A stretch of 64,000 bases of DNA from Candidatus Zixiibacteriota bacterium. GTDB lineage: Bacteria; Zixibacteria; MSB-5A5; WJJR01; JAJRUJ01. The notes under the pieces are model-generated. The model was given only the letters and a program-made list of their open reading frames with translations, was not told the origin of the DNA and ran no database searches. The position numbers and the translations under genes are program-made. How positions within the stretch are numbered: the stretch's first letter is position 1; each line of letters begins with the position of its first letter. Below are positions 1 through 10,190 of the stretch, in pieces. The DNA is taken from NCBI GenBank assembly GCA_020051695.1, contig JAGVQM010000021.1:248001-312000 (forward strand), given 5' to 3'.

Positions 1-319
1 CGTAGTATGAACCAAACAGTTCGAGGACTTCGGCCACTTTAATCCGGTCATACAATGATGTGGCCTGTAGTTGGACGCCGATGATTTGTTTAAGTCGGTC
101 GAAGGCGCCGGGAAGTTCCATCCCGGCGATGGTGACCCGGCCGCTGTCGGCCGGGCGCAGGCCTTCCATGATCTCGAGCGTCGTCGTTTTTCCGGCGCCG
201 TTAGGTCCCAACAGACCGAAAACCTCGCCTTTTGCGATGGCAAAGGAGATATCGTCGACCGCCGCCAGATTGCCGTAGGTTTTGCGGAGCCGCTCAACTT
301 GGACGTATATTTCGGCCAT
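1..319 (-). CDS. ABC transporter ATP-binding protein, C-terminal part cut off by window edge
   Basis: Reading leftwards from an ATG at 317-319, the visible 106 residues are the N-terminal part of an ABC ATPase. The Walker A loop GPNGAGKTT lies at residues 38-46 and a Q-loop-like IGVQ at about 80-83; the signature motif and Walker B would lie beyond the window edge. The wording LLGPNGAGKTTTLEIMEGL is typical of ABC-2 type exporters (drug, lipid or polysaccharide efflux), whose permease gene often follows the ATPase gene, here outside the window. A purine-rich GAGGAAACG precedes the ATG. Energy coupling by ATP hydrolysis is certain for the family; the substrate cannot be told. Confidence 0.9.
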   Translation of the reverse strand, partial: MAEIYVQVERLRKTYGNLAAVDDISFAIAKGEVFGLLGPNGAGKTTTLEIMEGLRPADSGRVTIAGMELPGAFDRLKQIIGVQLQATSLYDRIKVAEVLELFGSYY

Positions 320-498
320 CGTTTCCTCAATCACGAACCTCGGCGGGGCGGAAAGCACCCGCTGGGGACCGTGATGAAGCACTAAATACGGACATGAACG
401 GTCATAGTTGCAAGCATTTTTTCATGCAGAGTATTTGATTCTCGGCCTTCGTTGTAGTAGAATGGACTAATGGACACAACTCTCGGGGGTGAAATGAT

Positions 499-2889
499 TT
501 GAAGAAAATAGCGGCCTGGTCGGGGATTAGTATTGCGGCCATTGTGCTTATTCTGGGTATCGCCGGGTACGCCTACCTGCGCTCGTCGTTGCCGGATTAC
601 GACGGCCAGATCACCGGCGCCGCCGTGCAGGAGACAGTGGAAATTTACCGCGATTCGTATGGGATGCCGCATATTTATGCCCAAAACGATCATGACGCAT
701 ATTTCGCCCTGGGGTATGCCATGGCCCAGGACCGGTTGTTCCAGATGGACATGGTGCGGCGGACCGTGCATGGCCGGATGGCCGAGGTGCTGGGTGAACA
801 GTTGGTGGAGTCAGACAAATTGTTTCGGATCCTGACTGCGGCCAAATCGCCGCAGGCCATCGCCGAGGAGTTGCCCGAGGAGGTACGTGCCGGATTGGCG
901 GCATTTGCCGAGGGAGTCAACGGCTGCCTTGAGCATCATTCCGGTGCATTGCCGCTTGAATTTTTGCTGGCCGGCTATGAACCCGAACCGTGGCAGCCCG
1001 CCGATTGTGCCGCCGTGTTGTATTACATGGCCTGGATGCTCAATTTTTCATTCGACACTGAAATCCTGTATGCGGCGGTCGTGGACAAGGTCGGCCCCGC
1101 CGCCGCTGCTGAATTATTCGTGGATTATCCCGAGGGCTATCCGTCGATTGTACACTCCTCCACCGACACCGGCAAAACGCGTAACCTGGGATTGCTTTGT
1201 TCATTAAACCGGGTCCGCGAGCTGGCCGGCGGGATCGGCCGTGGGGCCAGCAACAACTGGGTTATCGACAGCAGTAAATCGGCGACCGGCGGCCCGCTGC
1301 TGGCCAACGACATGCATCTGGGTTTCGGTCTGCCGGGCATCTGGTATGAGGCGCATCTGGTAACGCCCCAGATGAATGTCTCCGGCGTGCTGGCGCCCGG
1401 TGTGCCGCTGGTGATTGCCGGGGCCAATGAGCATGTTGCCTGGGGCTTCACTAATGCCATGGCCGACGACGCCGATTACTACCGCGAGAAAATGTATCCT
1501 AAAAATCGGGAAATGTATGCGTGGGGCGGCTTCTGGGAACAGATGCGCCTGGTCAGCGCGCCGATCAGGGTCAAAGACAGCGCCGAGGTGCCGTTTTCCG
1601 TGCGGCTGACCCGCCATGGGCCGGTGGTCAGCGATATCGTCGACTACGCTGAACAGCCGGGCGAGGTGCTGGCCATGCGTTGGGTGTTGTACGACTTGCA
1701 TCAGGAAGCTGCCGCCTTATATCAGCTCAACCGCGCGAAAGACATCGGGGATATCGAAAACGCCGTACAGCATTTCAAGTGTCCGGGGCAAAACTGGGTA
1801 TATGCCGACGATCAGGGCAATATCGGCTATTGGGGGGCGGTCGGCATCCCCCTGCGCGCCGGCTTCGATGGCGCCTTACCGGTCTCCAGTTGGGACGGCG
1901 AACATGAATGGGCGGGATATGTCCCGACCGAAAACCAGCCACACCTGAAAAATCCGCCATGCGGGTGGATCGCCACCGCCAACAACCGACATGCGGCGGA
2001 CTACCCACACCCCATTTCGCATTATTACGCCATGCCCGACCGCATCACCCGGATCGAACGGCTGCTGCAGGAAAAGCCGAAATTGGGAATCGATGATTTC
2101 AAACGTATGCAGGCGGACATGTACATGGTCCTGGCCGAGGAATGGGTGCCGGTGATGCTGGCAGCAGTGGAAGATGGGGAACCTGATAGTCTGGGACAAC
2201 ACGCCCGCGATATTTTGGCCGCGTGGGATTTTTTTGCCGGGCCGGAAGCGGTCGCACCGAGTATTTTCCACACGACCATTGGGTTCATGGTCGAGAAAAC
2301 CTTCCGGCCGCGTCTGGGAGATGAATTATACAGGCAATACATCGGCAGCACCTACCGTGTGCACAACGCCCTGCGCGGACTTATCACCCGCCGTGATGCA
2401 TTATGGTTTGATGATTCCGCGACCTCCGAGAGCGAAACGCTCGATGATGTGATTACCGAAAGTTTCGCGGCAGCCGTCGACTATTTGAAACAGCGGATGG
2501 GCGACGACCCGGCCGAATGGCAATGGGGTAAACTGCATACCCTGACGTTTTATCATCCCCTGGGGCGGGTGTCATCGCTGTTGGCGCGGATGTTGAATAT
2601 CGGCCCGTTCCCGTTCGGGGGTGGTATCTCAACTGTCAATCCAGGTGCGTATGGCCTGCCGTTCCGCTGGGAGACCTACGCCGGAGCCTCGATGCGATAT
2701 ATCATTGACCTGCAGAATATGAAAAATTCGCTGCGGGTGATTCCCGCGGGCATTTCGGGGAATTTTCTGTCACCGCATTATGACGACCAGGTCGAGCTGT
2801 GGCGGAATGTCGACTATCGGCCGTTTCTGCTGGGGCGGGAGGAGGTCGAACGCGACGCCGCGCATGTGCTGAAATTGTCGCCGAATTAA
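499..2889 (+). CDS. penicillin acylase family protein (Ntn hydrolase)
   Basis: A 796-residue member of the penicillin acylase / acyl-homoserine-lactone acylase family. These are periplasmic Ntn hydrolases made as a precursor that cuts itself into two chains, exposing a catalytic N-terminal Ser. The N-terminus has a membrane or signal segment (residues about 7-27). RGASNNW places the nucleophile at Ser251, followed by the family's LLANDMHLGF, and GANEHVAWGFTNA is further downstream. The start is TTG at 499, chosen because GGGGTGA sits 8-10 bases upstream and the nearby ATG at 494 runs into a stop. The family cleaves amide bonds of acylated substrates (beta-lactams, acyl-homoserine lactones, acylated peptides). 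The true substrate is unknown and the neighbours give no hint. Confidence 0.92.
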   Translation: MKKIAAWSGISIAAIVLILGIAGYAYLRSSLPDYDGQITGAAVQETVEIYRDSYGMPHIYAQNDHDAYFALGYAMAQDRLFQMDMVRRTVHGRMAEVLGEQLVESDKLFRILTAAKSPQAIAEELPEEVRAGLAAFAEGVNGCLEHHSGALPLEFLLAGYEPEPWQPADCAAVLYYMAWMLNFSFDTEILYAAVVDKVGPAAAAELFVDYPEGYPSIVHSSTDTGKTRNLGLLCSLNRVRELAGGIGRGASNNWVIDSSKSATGGPLLANDMHLGFGLPGIWYEAHLVTPQMNVSGVLAPGVPLVIAGANEHVAWGFTNAMADDADYYREKMYPKNREMYAWGGFWEQMRLVSAPIRVKDSAEVPFSVRLTRHGPVVSDIVDYAEQPGEVLAMRWVLYDLHQEAAALYQLNRAKDIGDIENAVQHFKCPGQNWVYADDQGNIGYWGAVGIPLRAGFDGALPVSSWDGEHEWAGYVPTENQPHLKNPPCGWIATANNRHAADYPHPISHYYAMPDRITRIERLLQEKPKLGIDDFKRMQADMYMVLAEEWVPVMLAAVEDGEPDSLGQHARDILAAWDFFAGPEAVAPSIFHTTIGFMVEKTFRPRLGDELYRQYIGSTYRVHNALRGLITRRDALWFDDSATSESETLDDVITESFAAAVDYLKQRMGDDPAEWQWGKLHTLTFYHPLGRVSSLLARMLNIGPFPFGGGISTVNPGAYGLPFRWETYAGASMRYIIDLQNMKNSLRVIPAGISGNFLSPHYDDQVELWRNVDYRPFLLGREEVERDAAHVLKLSPN

Positions 2890-2980
2890 GGCCCGGCCGC
2901 GAACAGACCTGCAACAAACCGGCGCGAAAACCGTCGGATAGATAAACAGGATGGAAGAATTCGAGAGCAGGAGGACGATT

Positions 2981-4120
2981 GTGCGGGAGTACACAATGCG
3001 CATAATTATCATCGCTCTAACGGCGTTCCTACTCGGCCCGGTGGGGATATGCGCCGCGAGTGACAACGACCCGGAGCCGGCACATACCAGCATCGGGCTG
3101 ACGGTGGACAATTACGGGCTGAGTATCGGCAATTCACGCCGGATCAATGGCTTGCGAATCAACCTCAGCGATATTCACCTGGAGCAGGTTAATGGCGTTA
3201 ACCTGACGCTGTGGCGGCCCAGGAAAAATCCCGGGGCGGTAATCAACGGGCTGGCGGTGGGTGTGCTGGCGCCTGAGGCCAACTGCATCCACGGCGTTTC
3301 CGTGGGCGGCCTGGCTTGTGTGGGCGCATCGAATATAACCGGTATTGGCTTGGGCGGCCTGGCCGTGGTCGGCGGCGATTTGACCGGCGTGATGATCGGC
3401 GGACTGGCGACAGTGGCCGAGCTGGATGTGACCGGACTGGCGCTGGGCGGGCTGGCCGTGGTCGCCGAACGCGGTGTCACCGGTCTGGCGGTCGGCGGAT
3501 TGGCAGTGGTCGCCGAACGGCAAATCAGCGGCATAACAGCCGGTGGGCTGGCCGTGGTCAGCGAACAGGGTATCGTGGGCTGCAGCATTGCCGGATTGGC
3601 CACGGTGGCCGAGGGGGACATCACCGGGATCAACATCGGCGGTCTAGCCGTAGTCGCGAACGAAAATATCACCGGGCTGACCGTGACGCCCGGCGGGGTT
3701 TATGCCGGAAACATGCTGACCGGGATTGCGGTTGGTGTACTGCCGGTCTTCGGCAAATTGGGGCCGGAGGCCCGGCAACGGGTCAGCGGTATTTCCGCGG
3801 CGCAGGCCACCGGCGTGACCGTCCATGCCGTCGATATTGCTGTTGAGCAGCAGCTGACCGGCGCCGGCATCGGCGGATTACGAGTCAAAGCGGAAATGAT
3901 CGAGGGGCTGGCGCTGGCTGGGCTGCTGAATACGACGAAAAACCTGACCGGCGCCGGGATCGGGACGGTCAATTATGTTCATCACCGGCAGACCGGACTG
4001 ACCATCGGAGTGTTTAATCACGCCGGGACATTAAATGGCGTGCAATTGGGGCTGCTTAATTTCGCCGGGAATAACAAGGGGGTTTTCAAACTCCTGCCGG
4101 TACTTAACGCGCATTTTTAA
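2981..4120 (+). CDS. exported glycine-rich repeat protein, LA_2272 surface-repeat type
   Basis: A secreted or surface protein with no recognised catalytic domain. A signal peptide (MRIIIIALTAFLLGP, then GICAAS) opens it. Residues about 90-250 are tandem 16-residue repeats of the form GGLAVVAExxxTGLxx, at least seven in a row, with looser copies on both sides. Such short repeats usually fold as a beta-helix or beta-roll. The wording resembles the LA_2272-type surface-repeat proteins described from Leptospira and other Gram-negatives. I start it at GTG 2981 because CAGGAGG ends six bases before it; ATG 2951 and ATG 2996 are in frame but less well placed. It converges with lepA. Function unknown. 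Confidence 0.8.
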   Translation: MREYTMRIIIIALTAFLLGPVGICAASDNDPEPAHTSIGLTVDNYGLSIGNSRRINGLRINLSDIHLEQVNGVNLTLWRPRKNPGAVINGLAVGVLAPEANCIHGVSVGGLACVGASNITGIGLGGLAVVGGDLTGVMIGGLATVAELDVTGLALGGLAVVAERGVTGLAVGGLAVVAERQISGITAGGLAVVSEQGIVGCSIAGLATVAEGDITGINIGGLAVVANENITGLTVTPGGVYAGNMLTGIAVGVLPVFGKLGPEARQRVSGISAAQATGVTVHAVDIAVEQQLTGAGIGGLRVKAEMIEGLALAGLLNTTKNLTGAGIGTVNYVHHRQTGLTIGVFNHAGTLNGVQLGLLNFAGNNKGVFKLLPVLNAHF

Positions 4121-4204
4121 TCAGGGTGCGGGTCGTCACGCCCCACGGCATTCCCGGGCGCGGGGTTTTCCGGTTTCCCATGACTGGCGATCGTTGTCTC
4201 TTAC

Positions 4205-6007
4205 TTACTTTCCCCCGATGCGGAGGATCGACAGAAAGGCCTCGGCCGGGACTTCCACATGGCCGATACGCTTCATGCGTTTTTTGCCGATCTTCTGTTT
4301 TTCGAGCAGCTTGCGTTTGCGGGTGACATCACCGCCGTATAACCGCGCGATGACATCCTTGCGCAGCGGTTTGACCGTCTCCCGGGCAATCGGCTTGCGT
4401 CCTACGGCCGCCTGGATCACTACTTCATAGAGTTGGCGCGGGATTGCCTCTTTTAATATTTCGCAGCGTTCGCGGCCGAGGCGGTAGGCGTCGCTGGCCG
4501 GGACGATCGCGGAGAGGGCGTCCACCGGCTCGCCGTCCAGCAAGATCTCCAGCTTGGCCAGTGGCTGTTCGCGGAACTCGAGGAATTCATAATCGAGTGA
4601 GCCGTAACCGCGCGTAATAGATTTCAATTTATCATAAAAATCGAAGATGATCTCCGACAGCGGAATATCAAAAATCATCAAAGCCCGCGAGGTTGTGGGA
4701 TATTCGGTGTTCAGATATACCGCCCGCCGCGCGGTGGTCATGGTCATCACCGTGCCGACATACTCGGCGGGCACGACAATCCGCGCGCGCACAAACGGTT
4801 CGGCGATACTTTCTCTGTCGGCGCTAATTGGGACTTTTGCCGGGTTGGCGATATCCTGAACGGTCCCATCCTTGAGCGTGACCCGGTATTCCACATTGGG
4901 CGTCGAGGCGATGATTTCCTGGTCGAATTCACGCGAGAGCCGCTCGCGCACGATTTCCAGATGCAACAATCCCAGGAAACCACAGCGAAAACCAAAACCC
5001 AGCGCCTCGGACTGTTCGGGCTCAAAGGACAATGAGGCATCGTTCAACCGCAGCTTGTCCAGCGCGGTCCGCAATTGGTTGTAGGCCTCGGCGGCCGCGG
5101 GGTAGATCCCGGAAAACACCATCGGTTTGATGTGGTAAAAACCGGGCAGGGGCTGGATATTTTTGGCTCCCGCGTGAATGACCGTATCACCGACCCGCGC
5201 GCTTTTGATGTCCTTCATGTGCGCGGCGATATACCCCACTTCACCGGCGGTCAGCTGCTGCTGCGGCAGCCAGTCCAACCGCAGGTAGCCGAGGTTGTCG
5301 ATTTCATATTCGGTATGGTGCGAACAAAAAGTGATCTTCTCACGCGGCTGCACTGCGCCGTCGACCACGCGCACCAGGGCCACCGCGCCATTGTAATTAT
5401 CATACAACGAATCGAAGACCAGCGCGCGCAGCTCGCCCTGCGGGTCTCCGGACGGCGGCGGGACGCGCTCGATGATCGCCTTGAACACCGCTGCCACATT
5501 GGCCCCGCTTTTGGCGGATATCGGGATGACTTCCGCCGGGTCGCACCCGAGGAGTTCGACGACTTCGGCGGCGGCCCGGTCGACATCCGCGGCGGGCAGA
5601 TCGATTTTATTCAGCACCGGGATAATGACCAGTTCGTTATCCAACGCCAATAAAGCATTGGCCACGGTCTGGGCCTGCACCCCCTGGGAGGCATCGACGA
5701 TCAGGATGGCACCCTCGCACGCCGCCAGTGCCCGCGAAACTTCATAGGTGAAATCGACATGGCCGGGCGTGTCGATTAAATTCAACACATACTCCTGCCC
5801 GTCCTCGGCATGGTACAGGATCCGGATCGCGTGGGACTTGATGGTAATCCCGCGTTCGCGTTCAAGGTCCATGCTGTCGAGGACCTGCTTGCGCATCCGC
5901 CGGGGCTCGACTGTCCCGGTCATTTCCAACAGCCGGTCGGCCAGGGTCGATTTCCCATGATCGATGTGGGCGATGATCGAGAAATTTCTTATATGATGCT
6001 GGTCCAT
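4205..6007 (-). CDS. lepA: elongation factor 4 (LepA)
   Basis: Full-length translational GTPase of 600 residues, the usual size for LepA/EF4, which acts on stalled or mis-translocated ribosomes. The G1 loop AHIDHGKST is at residues 13-21, with DTPGHVDF (G3) and NKIDL (G4) downstream. The characteristic C-terminal tail of LepA ([18 protein letters not shown]) is intact and there is no domain IV of EF-G. The ATG at 6007 is the natural family start ([21 protein letters not shown]). The gene stands alone on the minus strand and converges with the repeat protein. No signal peptidase gene (lepB), its partner in E. coli, is next to it. Confidence 0.98.
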   Translation of the reverse strand: MDQHHIRNFSIIAHIDHGKSTLADRLLEMTGTVEPRRMRKQVLDSMDLERERGITIKSHAIRILYHAEDGQEYVLNLIDTPGHVDFTYEVSRALAACEGAILIVDASQGVQAQTVANALLALDNELVIIPVLNKIDLPAADVDRAAAEVVELLGCDPAEVIPISAKSGANVAAVFKAIIERVPPPSGDPQGELRALVFDSLYDNYNGAVALVRVVDGAVQPREKITFCSHHTEYEIDNLGYLRLDWLPQQQLTAGEVGYIAAHMKDIKSARVGDTVIHAGAKNIQPLPGFYHIKPMVFSGIYPAAAEAYNQLRTALDKLRLNDASLSFEPEQSEALGFGFRCGFLGLLHLEIVRERLSREFDQEIIASTPNVEYRVTLKDGTVQDIANPAKVPISADRESIAEPFVRARIVVPAEYVGTVMTMTTARRAVYLNTEYPTTSRALMIFDIPLSEIIFDFYDKLKSITRGYGSLDYEFLEFREQPLAKLEILLDGEPVDALSAIVPASDAYRLGRERCEILKEAIPRQLYEVVIQAAVGRKPIARETVKPLRKDVIARLYGGDVTRKRKLLEKQKIGKKRMKRIGHVEVPAEAFLSILRIGGK

Positions 6008-6147
6008 ATCTTCAATATCCGGCGGCCCGGTGGATGGCGTTGCGCGGTATTCAGGCCGTCGGGGCCTGCAACTCGGGCCGTTTCTGCGTGAATAAAGCCC
6101 CGCCGTGCCGCGGCAAGAATCGTCCGGTTTTCCCGGCGCGGCCGGGC

Positions 6148-6702
6148 TTATAGTTTCGGCAGGGTCACGCCCTGTTGTGCCTGGTATTTACCTTTCTTGT
6201 CGGCATATGAGGTGTGGCAAACTTCGTCGGATTCAAGGAACAGCACCTGCGCAATCCCCTCATTAGCGTAAATCCGCGCGGGCAGCGGGGTGGTGTTGGA
6301 CACCTCGAGCGTGACAAACCCCTCCCATTCCGGTTCAAACGGCGTAACGTTCACGATAATGCCGCACCGCGCATAAGTCGACTTGCCCAGGCAGATCGTG
6401 ATTACATTGCGCGGGATGCGGAAATATTCAATCGAGCGGGCCAGAGCAAACGAATTCGGGGGGATGACGCAGATCTCGCCCTTGAATTCAACGAACGACG
6501 TCGGATCGAATTTCTTCGGATCGACAATGGTGGAATTGATATTGGTAAAGATGCGAAAATCGTCCGCGATCCTCATGTCGTACCCATAGGAAGACACGCC
6601 GTACGAAATTACTCCGTCACGGACCTGCGTATCGGCAAACGGTTCGATCATCCGGTGTTCCCGGGCCATCCGGCGAATCCAGTTATCTGATTTGACCGAC
6701 AT
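6148..6702 (-). CDS. dcd: dCTP deaminase
   Basis: Deaminates dCTP to dUTP, feeding dTMP synthesis. The 184-residue protein shows the family signatures GKSTYARCG (nucleotide binding), [11 protein letters not shown] (containing the catalytic Glu) and a C-terminal [10 protein letters not shown] that closes over the substrate. I use the ATG at 6702 ([13 protein letters not shown]), which matches the family N-terminus and has AAGGATG upstream; a longer in-frame reading to 6786 would add an unconserved leader. It lies between lepA and folE on the same strand, so it may be co-transcribed with folE, another nucleotide enzyme. A bifunctional dCTP deaminase/dUTPase cannot be excluded from motifs alone. 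Confidence 0.95.
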   Translation of the reverse strand: MSVKSDNWIRRMAREHRMIEPFADTQVRDGVISYGVSSYGYDMRIADDFRIFTNINSTIVDPKKFDPTSFVEFKGEICVIPPNSFALARSIEYFRIPRNVITICLGKSTYARCGIIVNVTPFEPEWEGFVTLEVSNTTPLPARIYANEGIAQVLFLESDEVCHTSYADKKGKYQAQQGVTLPKL

Positions 6703-6798
6703 GATATCGACATCCTTCGCTTTTGACCCCGATGTCCGCCCTATGCGGACGGGAGCCAGTATACTCACTCGGCCGTCCGCCGCCAAGCCGAATCGGCG

Positions 6799-7365
6799 CT
6801 AATGGGCGGCCGGACGCGATTGATGGACAATGGCCAGGAATTCCGCGCGGGTGGCCGCATCATCATGGAATTCGCCCAGCATCGTCGAGGTCACCGCTAC
6901 CGAATTCTCTTTTTTGACCCCCCGCATCTGCATGCACAAGTGCTCGGCCTCGGCGATCACCCCGACACCGACCGGTTTGACGATTTTCTGGATGGTTTCG
7001 GCGATCTGCCAGGTCATCCGCTCCTGTACCTGCAGCCGGCGGGCGAATATATCCACGACCTGGGCAATTTTGGACAAGCCGACGATTTTTTGATCGGGGA
7101 TATACGCCACGTGGCACTTGCCGAAAAACGGCAGCAAGTGGTGTTCACACATGCTGAAAAAGTCAAGGTCCTTGACCACCACCATGCTTTTGTGCTCAGC
7201 GGCGAGCACCGACTCCCCGAGCACTTTTTCGGGATCCTCGTGCATCCCGCCGGTAATGAAGCGCAAAGATTCCGCGGCGCGCTCGGGTGTCTTGTGTAAA
7301 CCTTCACGGTGAGGGTCTTCGCCCAGTTCCACCAGCATCTCTCTGATCGCAGCCGACAATTCCAT
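6799..7365 (-). CDS. folE: GTP cyclohydrolase I
   Basis: Converts GTP to 7,8-dihydroneopterin triphosphate, the first step of tetrahydrofolate (and often queuosine) synthesis. Zinc ligands Cys73 and His76 lie in [12 protein letters not shown] and the third, Cys144, in [11 protein letters not shown]. The catalytic [17 protein letters not shown] helix is present, so this is a zinc-dependent FolE type I enzyme of about 188 residues. The start at 7365 ([11 protein letters not shown]) is preceded by GGAGGCAGG; an in-frame upstream codon at 7386 lacks such a site. It is on the minus strand about 100 bases upstream of dcd. Confidence 0.97.
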   Translation of the reverse strand: MELSAAIREMLVELGEDPHREGLHKTPERAAESLRFITGGMHEDPEKVLGESVLAAEHKSMVVVKDLDFFSMCEHHLLPFFGKCHVAYIPDQKIVGLSKIAQVVDIFARRLQVQERMTWQIAETIQKIVKPVGVGVIAEAEHLCMQMRGVKKENSVAVTSTMLGEFHDDAATRAEFLAIVHQSRPAAH

Positions 7366-7491
7366 TTTCCTGCCTCCGGGATTCACCTGCCCTGTGGAAT
7401 ATGCACAAGATACGGCGCATGGATCAACCGGCGTTTGCCGCCCGGCCGGAATAATGGGTCTTGCCGGGGGCGAGTCGGCTCTTGTGCCGCG

Positions 7492-7893
7492 TTACTGGGC
7501 GGGGGAATCGGGCACGGGCGCGGGGGTCCGCGAACGCCGGCGTCGATTTTGCCAGGTGGCGGCCACAAATCCGGCCAGCACCCCGGCGCCGTCGGCCAGA
7601 AAATCTTCCCACTCCACATACCGGCCGGGAATCCAGCGCTGGTGATACTCATCAGCGGCGGCAAAGCAGGCCAGGATAAGCAGTATCAGCCATGACGCCG
7701 TCCATCGGCTGCCGACCGAGGCCCAGCCGCGAAAGGCCAGGTACGACAGCAGCGTGTAGACCAGCAAATGCTGCAGTTTGTCTTCAAACGACCACCCCAG
7801 CGGGGAGATTGACAGGGAAGGCCAGGAGGATGCGGCCAGGACACCCGCCGCGACAACCAGCGAGCCGATGCGATACCATGTTGTCGATGTCAT
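7492..7893 (-). CDS. VanZ-like membrane protein
   Basis: A 133-residue integral membrane protein with three to four hydrophobic helices. The C-terminal AAADEYHQRWIPGRYVEWEDFLADGAGVLAG is the family's polar signature (DE.HQ, GR, D..D). Members of the VanZ family are of uncertain function; VanZ itself gives low-level teicoplanin resistance. I start at ATG 7893 (MTSTTWYRIGSLVV), because residues upstream of it are not membrane-like. The tail is rich in Arg and Pro (RRRRSRTPAPVP). The gene is divergent from the PilZ gene and lies on the same strand as folE. Confidence 0.85.
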   Translation of the reverse strand: MTSTTWYRIGSLVVAAGVLAASSWPSLSISPLGWSFEDKLQHLLVYTLLSYLAFRGWASVGSRWTASWLILLILACFAAADEYHQRWIPGRYVEWEDFLADGAGVLAGFVAATWQNRRRRSRTPAPVPDSPAQ

Positions 7894-8169
7894 CACCCGG
7901 TCCTTCCCTTTTGCCCTGTCCCGCCCCTTGTCCGGGGAGGGGTCAATGTCTATTGTACTAATCGGCGAGGCAATAGAAAACTCTCTTGAACGAAATAACC
8001 CGGCGATTGCTTGTTTTTTGTCTGGGGCGGCAACCCGCATGGAATCGCGTCACGGACACACGCCGCCAAGGGTGTACCTGGCGCAGATTTGCCGCATTCA
8101 GCAATCCCGGAAACCGCCGATAGTACTACTAATAGAGGGGAATGCGGACGGGCATATCGGGTTACAGAC

Positions 8170-8940
8170 ATGGCCGGGTCGGACATAAAGATAGCGACAT
8201 CGCACATGAAGCTCGAATTGCGCGAAAAATTGCACCTGCAAATGGAGCGCGAGGGGAAAAAATTTACCTTCCTTTCCCGGATCCTCGAGCACAACTCAAC
8301 GGCAGTCATTATCGAATACCCCACCGCCCTGGAGGGCGGCGGAGTATTACTGGTCGGCGACAGGGTGGAAGCGACGATTACGCGTTCGGATGCCATCTGG
8401 GGCTTCTCCTCCAAAGTGATTGAAAAAATCGCCGGGCAACAGCCGCTGATGAAACTGGCCCCGCCGTTGTCGATCGAACGCAACCAGCGCCGCCGTTATG
8501 TCCGTGTCGACTGGCTGACGGCCTGCCGCTGGCGGCCATTCCTTACCCCCAAGGCCGATGATCCGGAAGCCGAGGTGATCGGCGAGGAGGCCGACGGCAC
8601 GATACTTAATATCTCCGCGGGCGGCATTCTCATGGCCGCCAACGACCCGCCCAAAAACGGCGACTATCTGGTTGTCAAACCGCTGAATGTGAACTGGCCG
8701 CTGGCAGGGGCCATTGCCGGCAAGGTTATGTGGCATTGTTCCCAGCCGCCGGAGTCCCGGTTCCACATGCACATCGGCGTCGACTTTCGTGACCTCGAGG
8801 AGGTCGCCGGCGGGTGGACCAAGGAACACCGCGAAAAACTCCCGGGCAATATTGTCATGCTCTCCCAGGCCACACGTCACCGACTGATGCAATTTATCTA
8901 CCAGCGTCAAATTGAACTGCGCAACAAGGGTTTGCTGTAA
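8170..8940 (+). CDS. PilZ-domain protein, YcgR-like (cyclic-di-GMP receptor)
   Basis: A two-domain protein of 256 residues. The first 100 residues resemble the YcgR N-terminal domain (FTFLSRILEHNSTAVIIEYP). The second is a PilZ domain with the cyclic-di-GMP motif RRRYVR (residues 107-112, matching RxxxR) and NISAGG (147-152, a DxSxxG variant with Asn for Asp). Proteins of this build bind c-di-GMP and act as a flagellar brake or as regulators of surface polysaccharide. No flagellar or cellulose genes are near. The start at ATG 8170 is chosen on homology; no strong ribosome site is visible, and ATG 8206 (MKLELREKL) is the main alternative. Confidence 0.88.
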   Translation: MAGSDIKIATSHMKLELREKLHLQMEREGKKFTFLSRILEHNSTAVIIEYPTALEGGGVLLVGDRVEATITRSDAIWGFSSKVIEKIAGQQPLMKLAPPLSIERNQRRRYVRVDWLTACRWRPFLTPKADDPEAEVIGEEADGTILNISAGGILMAANDPPKNGDYLVVKPLNVNWPLAGAIAGKVMWHCSQPPESRFHMHIGVDFRDLEEVAGGWTKEHREKLPGNIVMLSQATRHRLMQFIYQRQIELRNKGLL

Positions 8941-9010
8941 TCCCTCCCTCTCCCCATAATACCAATGCGCTGCGCTGATTTGGCTGCGCGATCGCCGGAC
9001 AAGCCGACAA

Positions 9011-9039
9011 TTGACATTTCCTCACCGCTCGCGTAACAT
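9011..9039 (+). promoter_or_regulatory. sigma-70-type promoter of pgsA-pgpA
   Basis: TTGACA at 9011-9016, a 17-base spacer, then TAACAT at 9034-9039, about 38 bases before the pgsA start codon. The consensus -35 and ideal spacing make it a credible promoter; the -10 matches four of six positions. Confidence 0.6.
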
Positions 9040-9076
9040 AAACGCGCCGGGCAAGTACCGGCGGTGGGAAAACGCA

Positions 9077-9664
9077 ATGAATCTGCCGAACAAACTGACC
9101 ATCTCCCGCATTGTCCTTTCACCGGTGTTTATGATCGTTTTCCTACTGGAGGCCCCGACGGCGAAGCTGGTGGGACTGGTGATCTTTGCCGTGGCGGCGC
9201 TGACTGATCTGGGTGATGGGTACCTGGCGCGGCGGCTGGGCCGCACGACCGGTTTCGGCAAATTCATGGACCCATTGGCAGATAAAATTCTGACGTCCAC
9301 CGCTTTCATCGCGTTGGTGGCGACGGGACATGTCCGCGCCTGGATGGTGGCCCTGATTATCGCGCGCGAATTCGTGATCACCGGCTTTCGGCTGTTGGCG
9401 GCGTACCGTGGAATGGTGATATTATCCACGTTTTTCGCCAAGACCAAGACGTTTTTACAGATGCTGAGCATCTCGGCGATCTTGTTGTACGTCTATCTGG
9501 AGACGGCCTGGCCGCAGGTGCTGGCCGATTGGGGCTTGCAACGAGGTCCCCTGGTCAATTATTCAATCGACGGGCTGGTTTTATTGACTACCGTCATCAC
9601 CGTCGGCACCGGCGTGGACTATATCCTCAAATATGGCGGGCTGATGAAAAACGTCCTGAAATGA
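9077..9664 (+). CDS. pgsA: CDP-diacylglycerol--glycerol-3-phosphate 3-phosphatidyltransferase
   Basis: Makes phosphatidylglycerophosphate from CDP-diacylglycerol and glycerol 3-phosphate at the inner membrane, the committed step to phosphatidylglycerol. The CDP-alcohol phosphatidyltransferase signature is complete (DGYLARRLGRTTGFGKFMD then PLAD, matching DGxxAR-8x-Gx3Dx3D). The 195-residue protein has several membrane helices. ATG 9077 (MNLPNKLTISRIVL) fits the family start. Its stop is three bases from the pgpA start, so the two successive pathway enzymes are surely co-transcribed. Confidence 0.95.
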   Translation: MNLPNKLTISRIVLSPVFMIVFLLEAPTAKLVGLVIFAVAALTDLGDGYLARRLGRTTGFGKFMDPLADKILTSTAFIALVATGHVRAWMVALIIAREFVITGFRLLAAYRGMVILSTFFAKTKTFLQMLSISAILLYVYLETAWPQVLADWGLQRGPLVNYSIDGLVLLTTVITVGTGVDYILKYGGLMKNVLK

Positions 9665-9667
9665 GCC

Positions 9668-10126
9668 ATGCGCAAGATCGACTACCCCATACTGTTTATC
9701 GCCAGTGGGTTCGGCGCGGGCTTTTTGCGTCCGTATGCGGGGACCTGGGGCTCGATTGCGCCGGCCATTCTGGGCTGGTACTTGGCCGCCCACACGCCGT
9801 TTTGGGTGTTTTCCCTGGTGACTGCCGCGACGATCGCTCTGGGTGTTGTCTGCGCCGACCGCGCAGAAAAATTCTGGGGAGCTGATGCCAAACGCATCAC
9901 CATCGACGAATGCGCGGGGATGCTGGTGGCCGTCATGGCACTGCCGACCATCTGGTGGGTGTATCTAATCGCGTTTATCGCGTTTCGGGCATTTGATGTG
10001 CTCAAACCTCCGCCCGCCCGGCAACTGGAGGGGCTTCCCGGCGGTTTGGGGATTGTGGCGGATGACGTCGCCGCCGGGTTATATGCCAATATCTTCGTGC
10101 GGGTGCTGCTGTTGACCGTATCTTGA
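9668..10126 (+). CDS. pgpA: phosphatidylglycerophosphatase A
   Basis: Removes the phosphate from phosphatidylglycerophosphate to give phosphatidylglycerol, the step after PgsA. The 152-residue membrane protein carries family blocks GFGAGFLRPYAGTWGS near the N-terminus, ITIDECAGM in the middle (acidic metal-binding pair) and the C-terminal GGLGIVADDVAAGLYAN. It begins three bases after pgsA, so translation is probably coupled. No terminator is obvious after it. Confidence 0.95.
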   Translation: MRKIDYPILFIASGFGAGFLRPYAGTWGSIAPAILGWYLAAHTPFWVFSLVTAATIALGVVCADRAEKFWGADAKRITIDECAGMLVAVMALPTIWWVYLIAFIAFRAFDVLKPPPARQLEGLPGGLGIVADDVAAGLYANIFVRVLLLTVS

Positions 10127-10190
10127 TGGCCACAGAACATTGATTTGTGGTATTTCTACAGTGGCGTGCGTTCGAAGGTGTTGACAATAA

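Noticed and set aside
10181-10186. TTGACA as promoter for a gene at 10191
   Set aside because: No -10 box lies at 16-19 bases and the following frame is a broken remnant.
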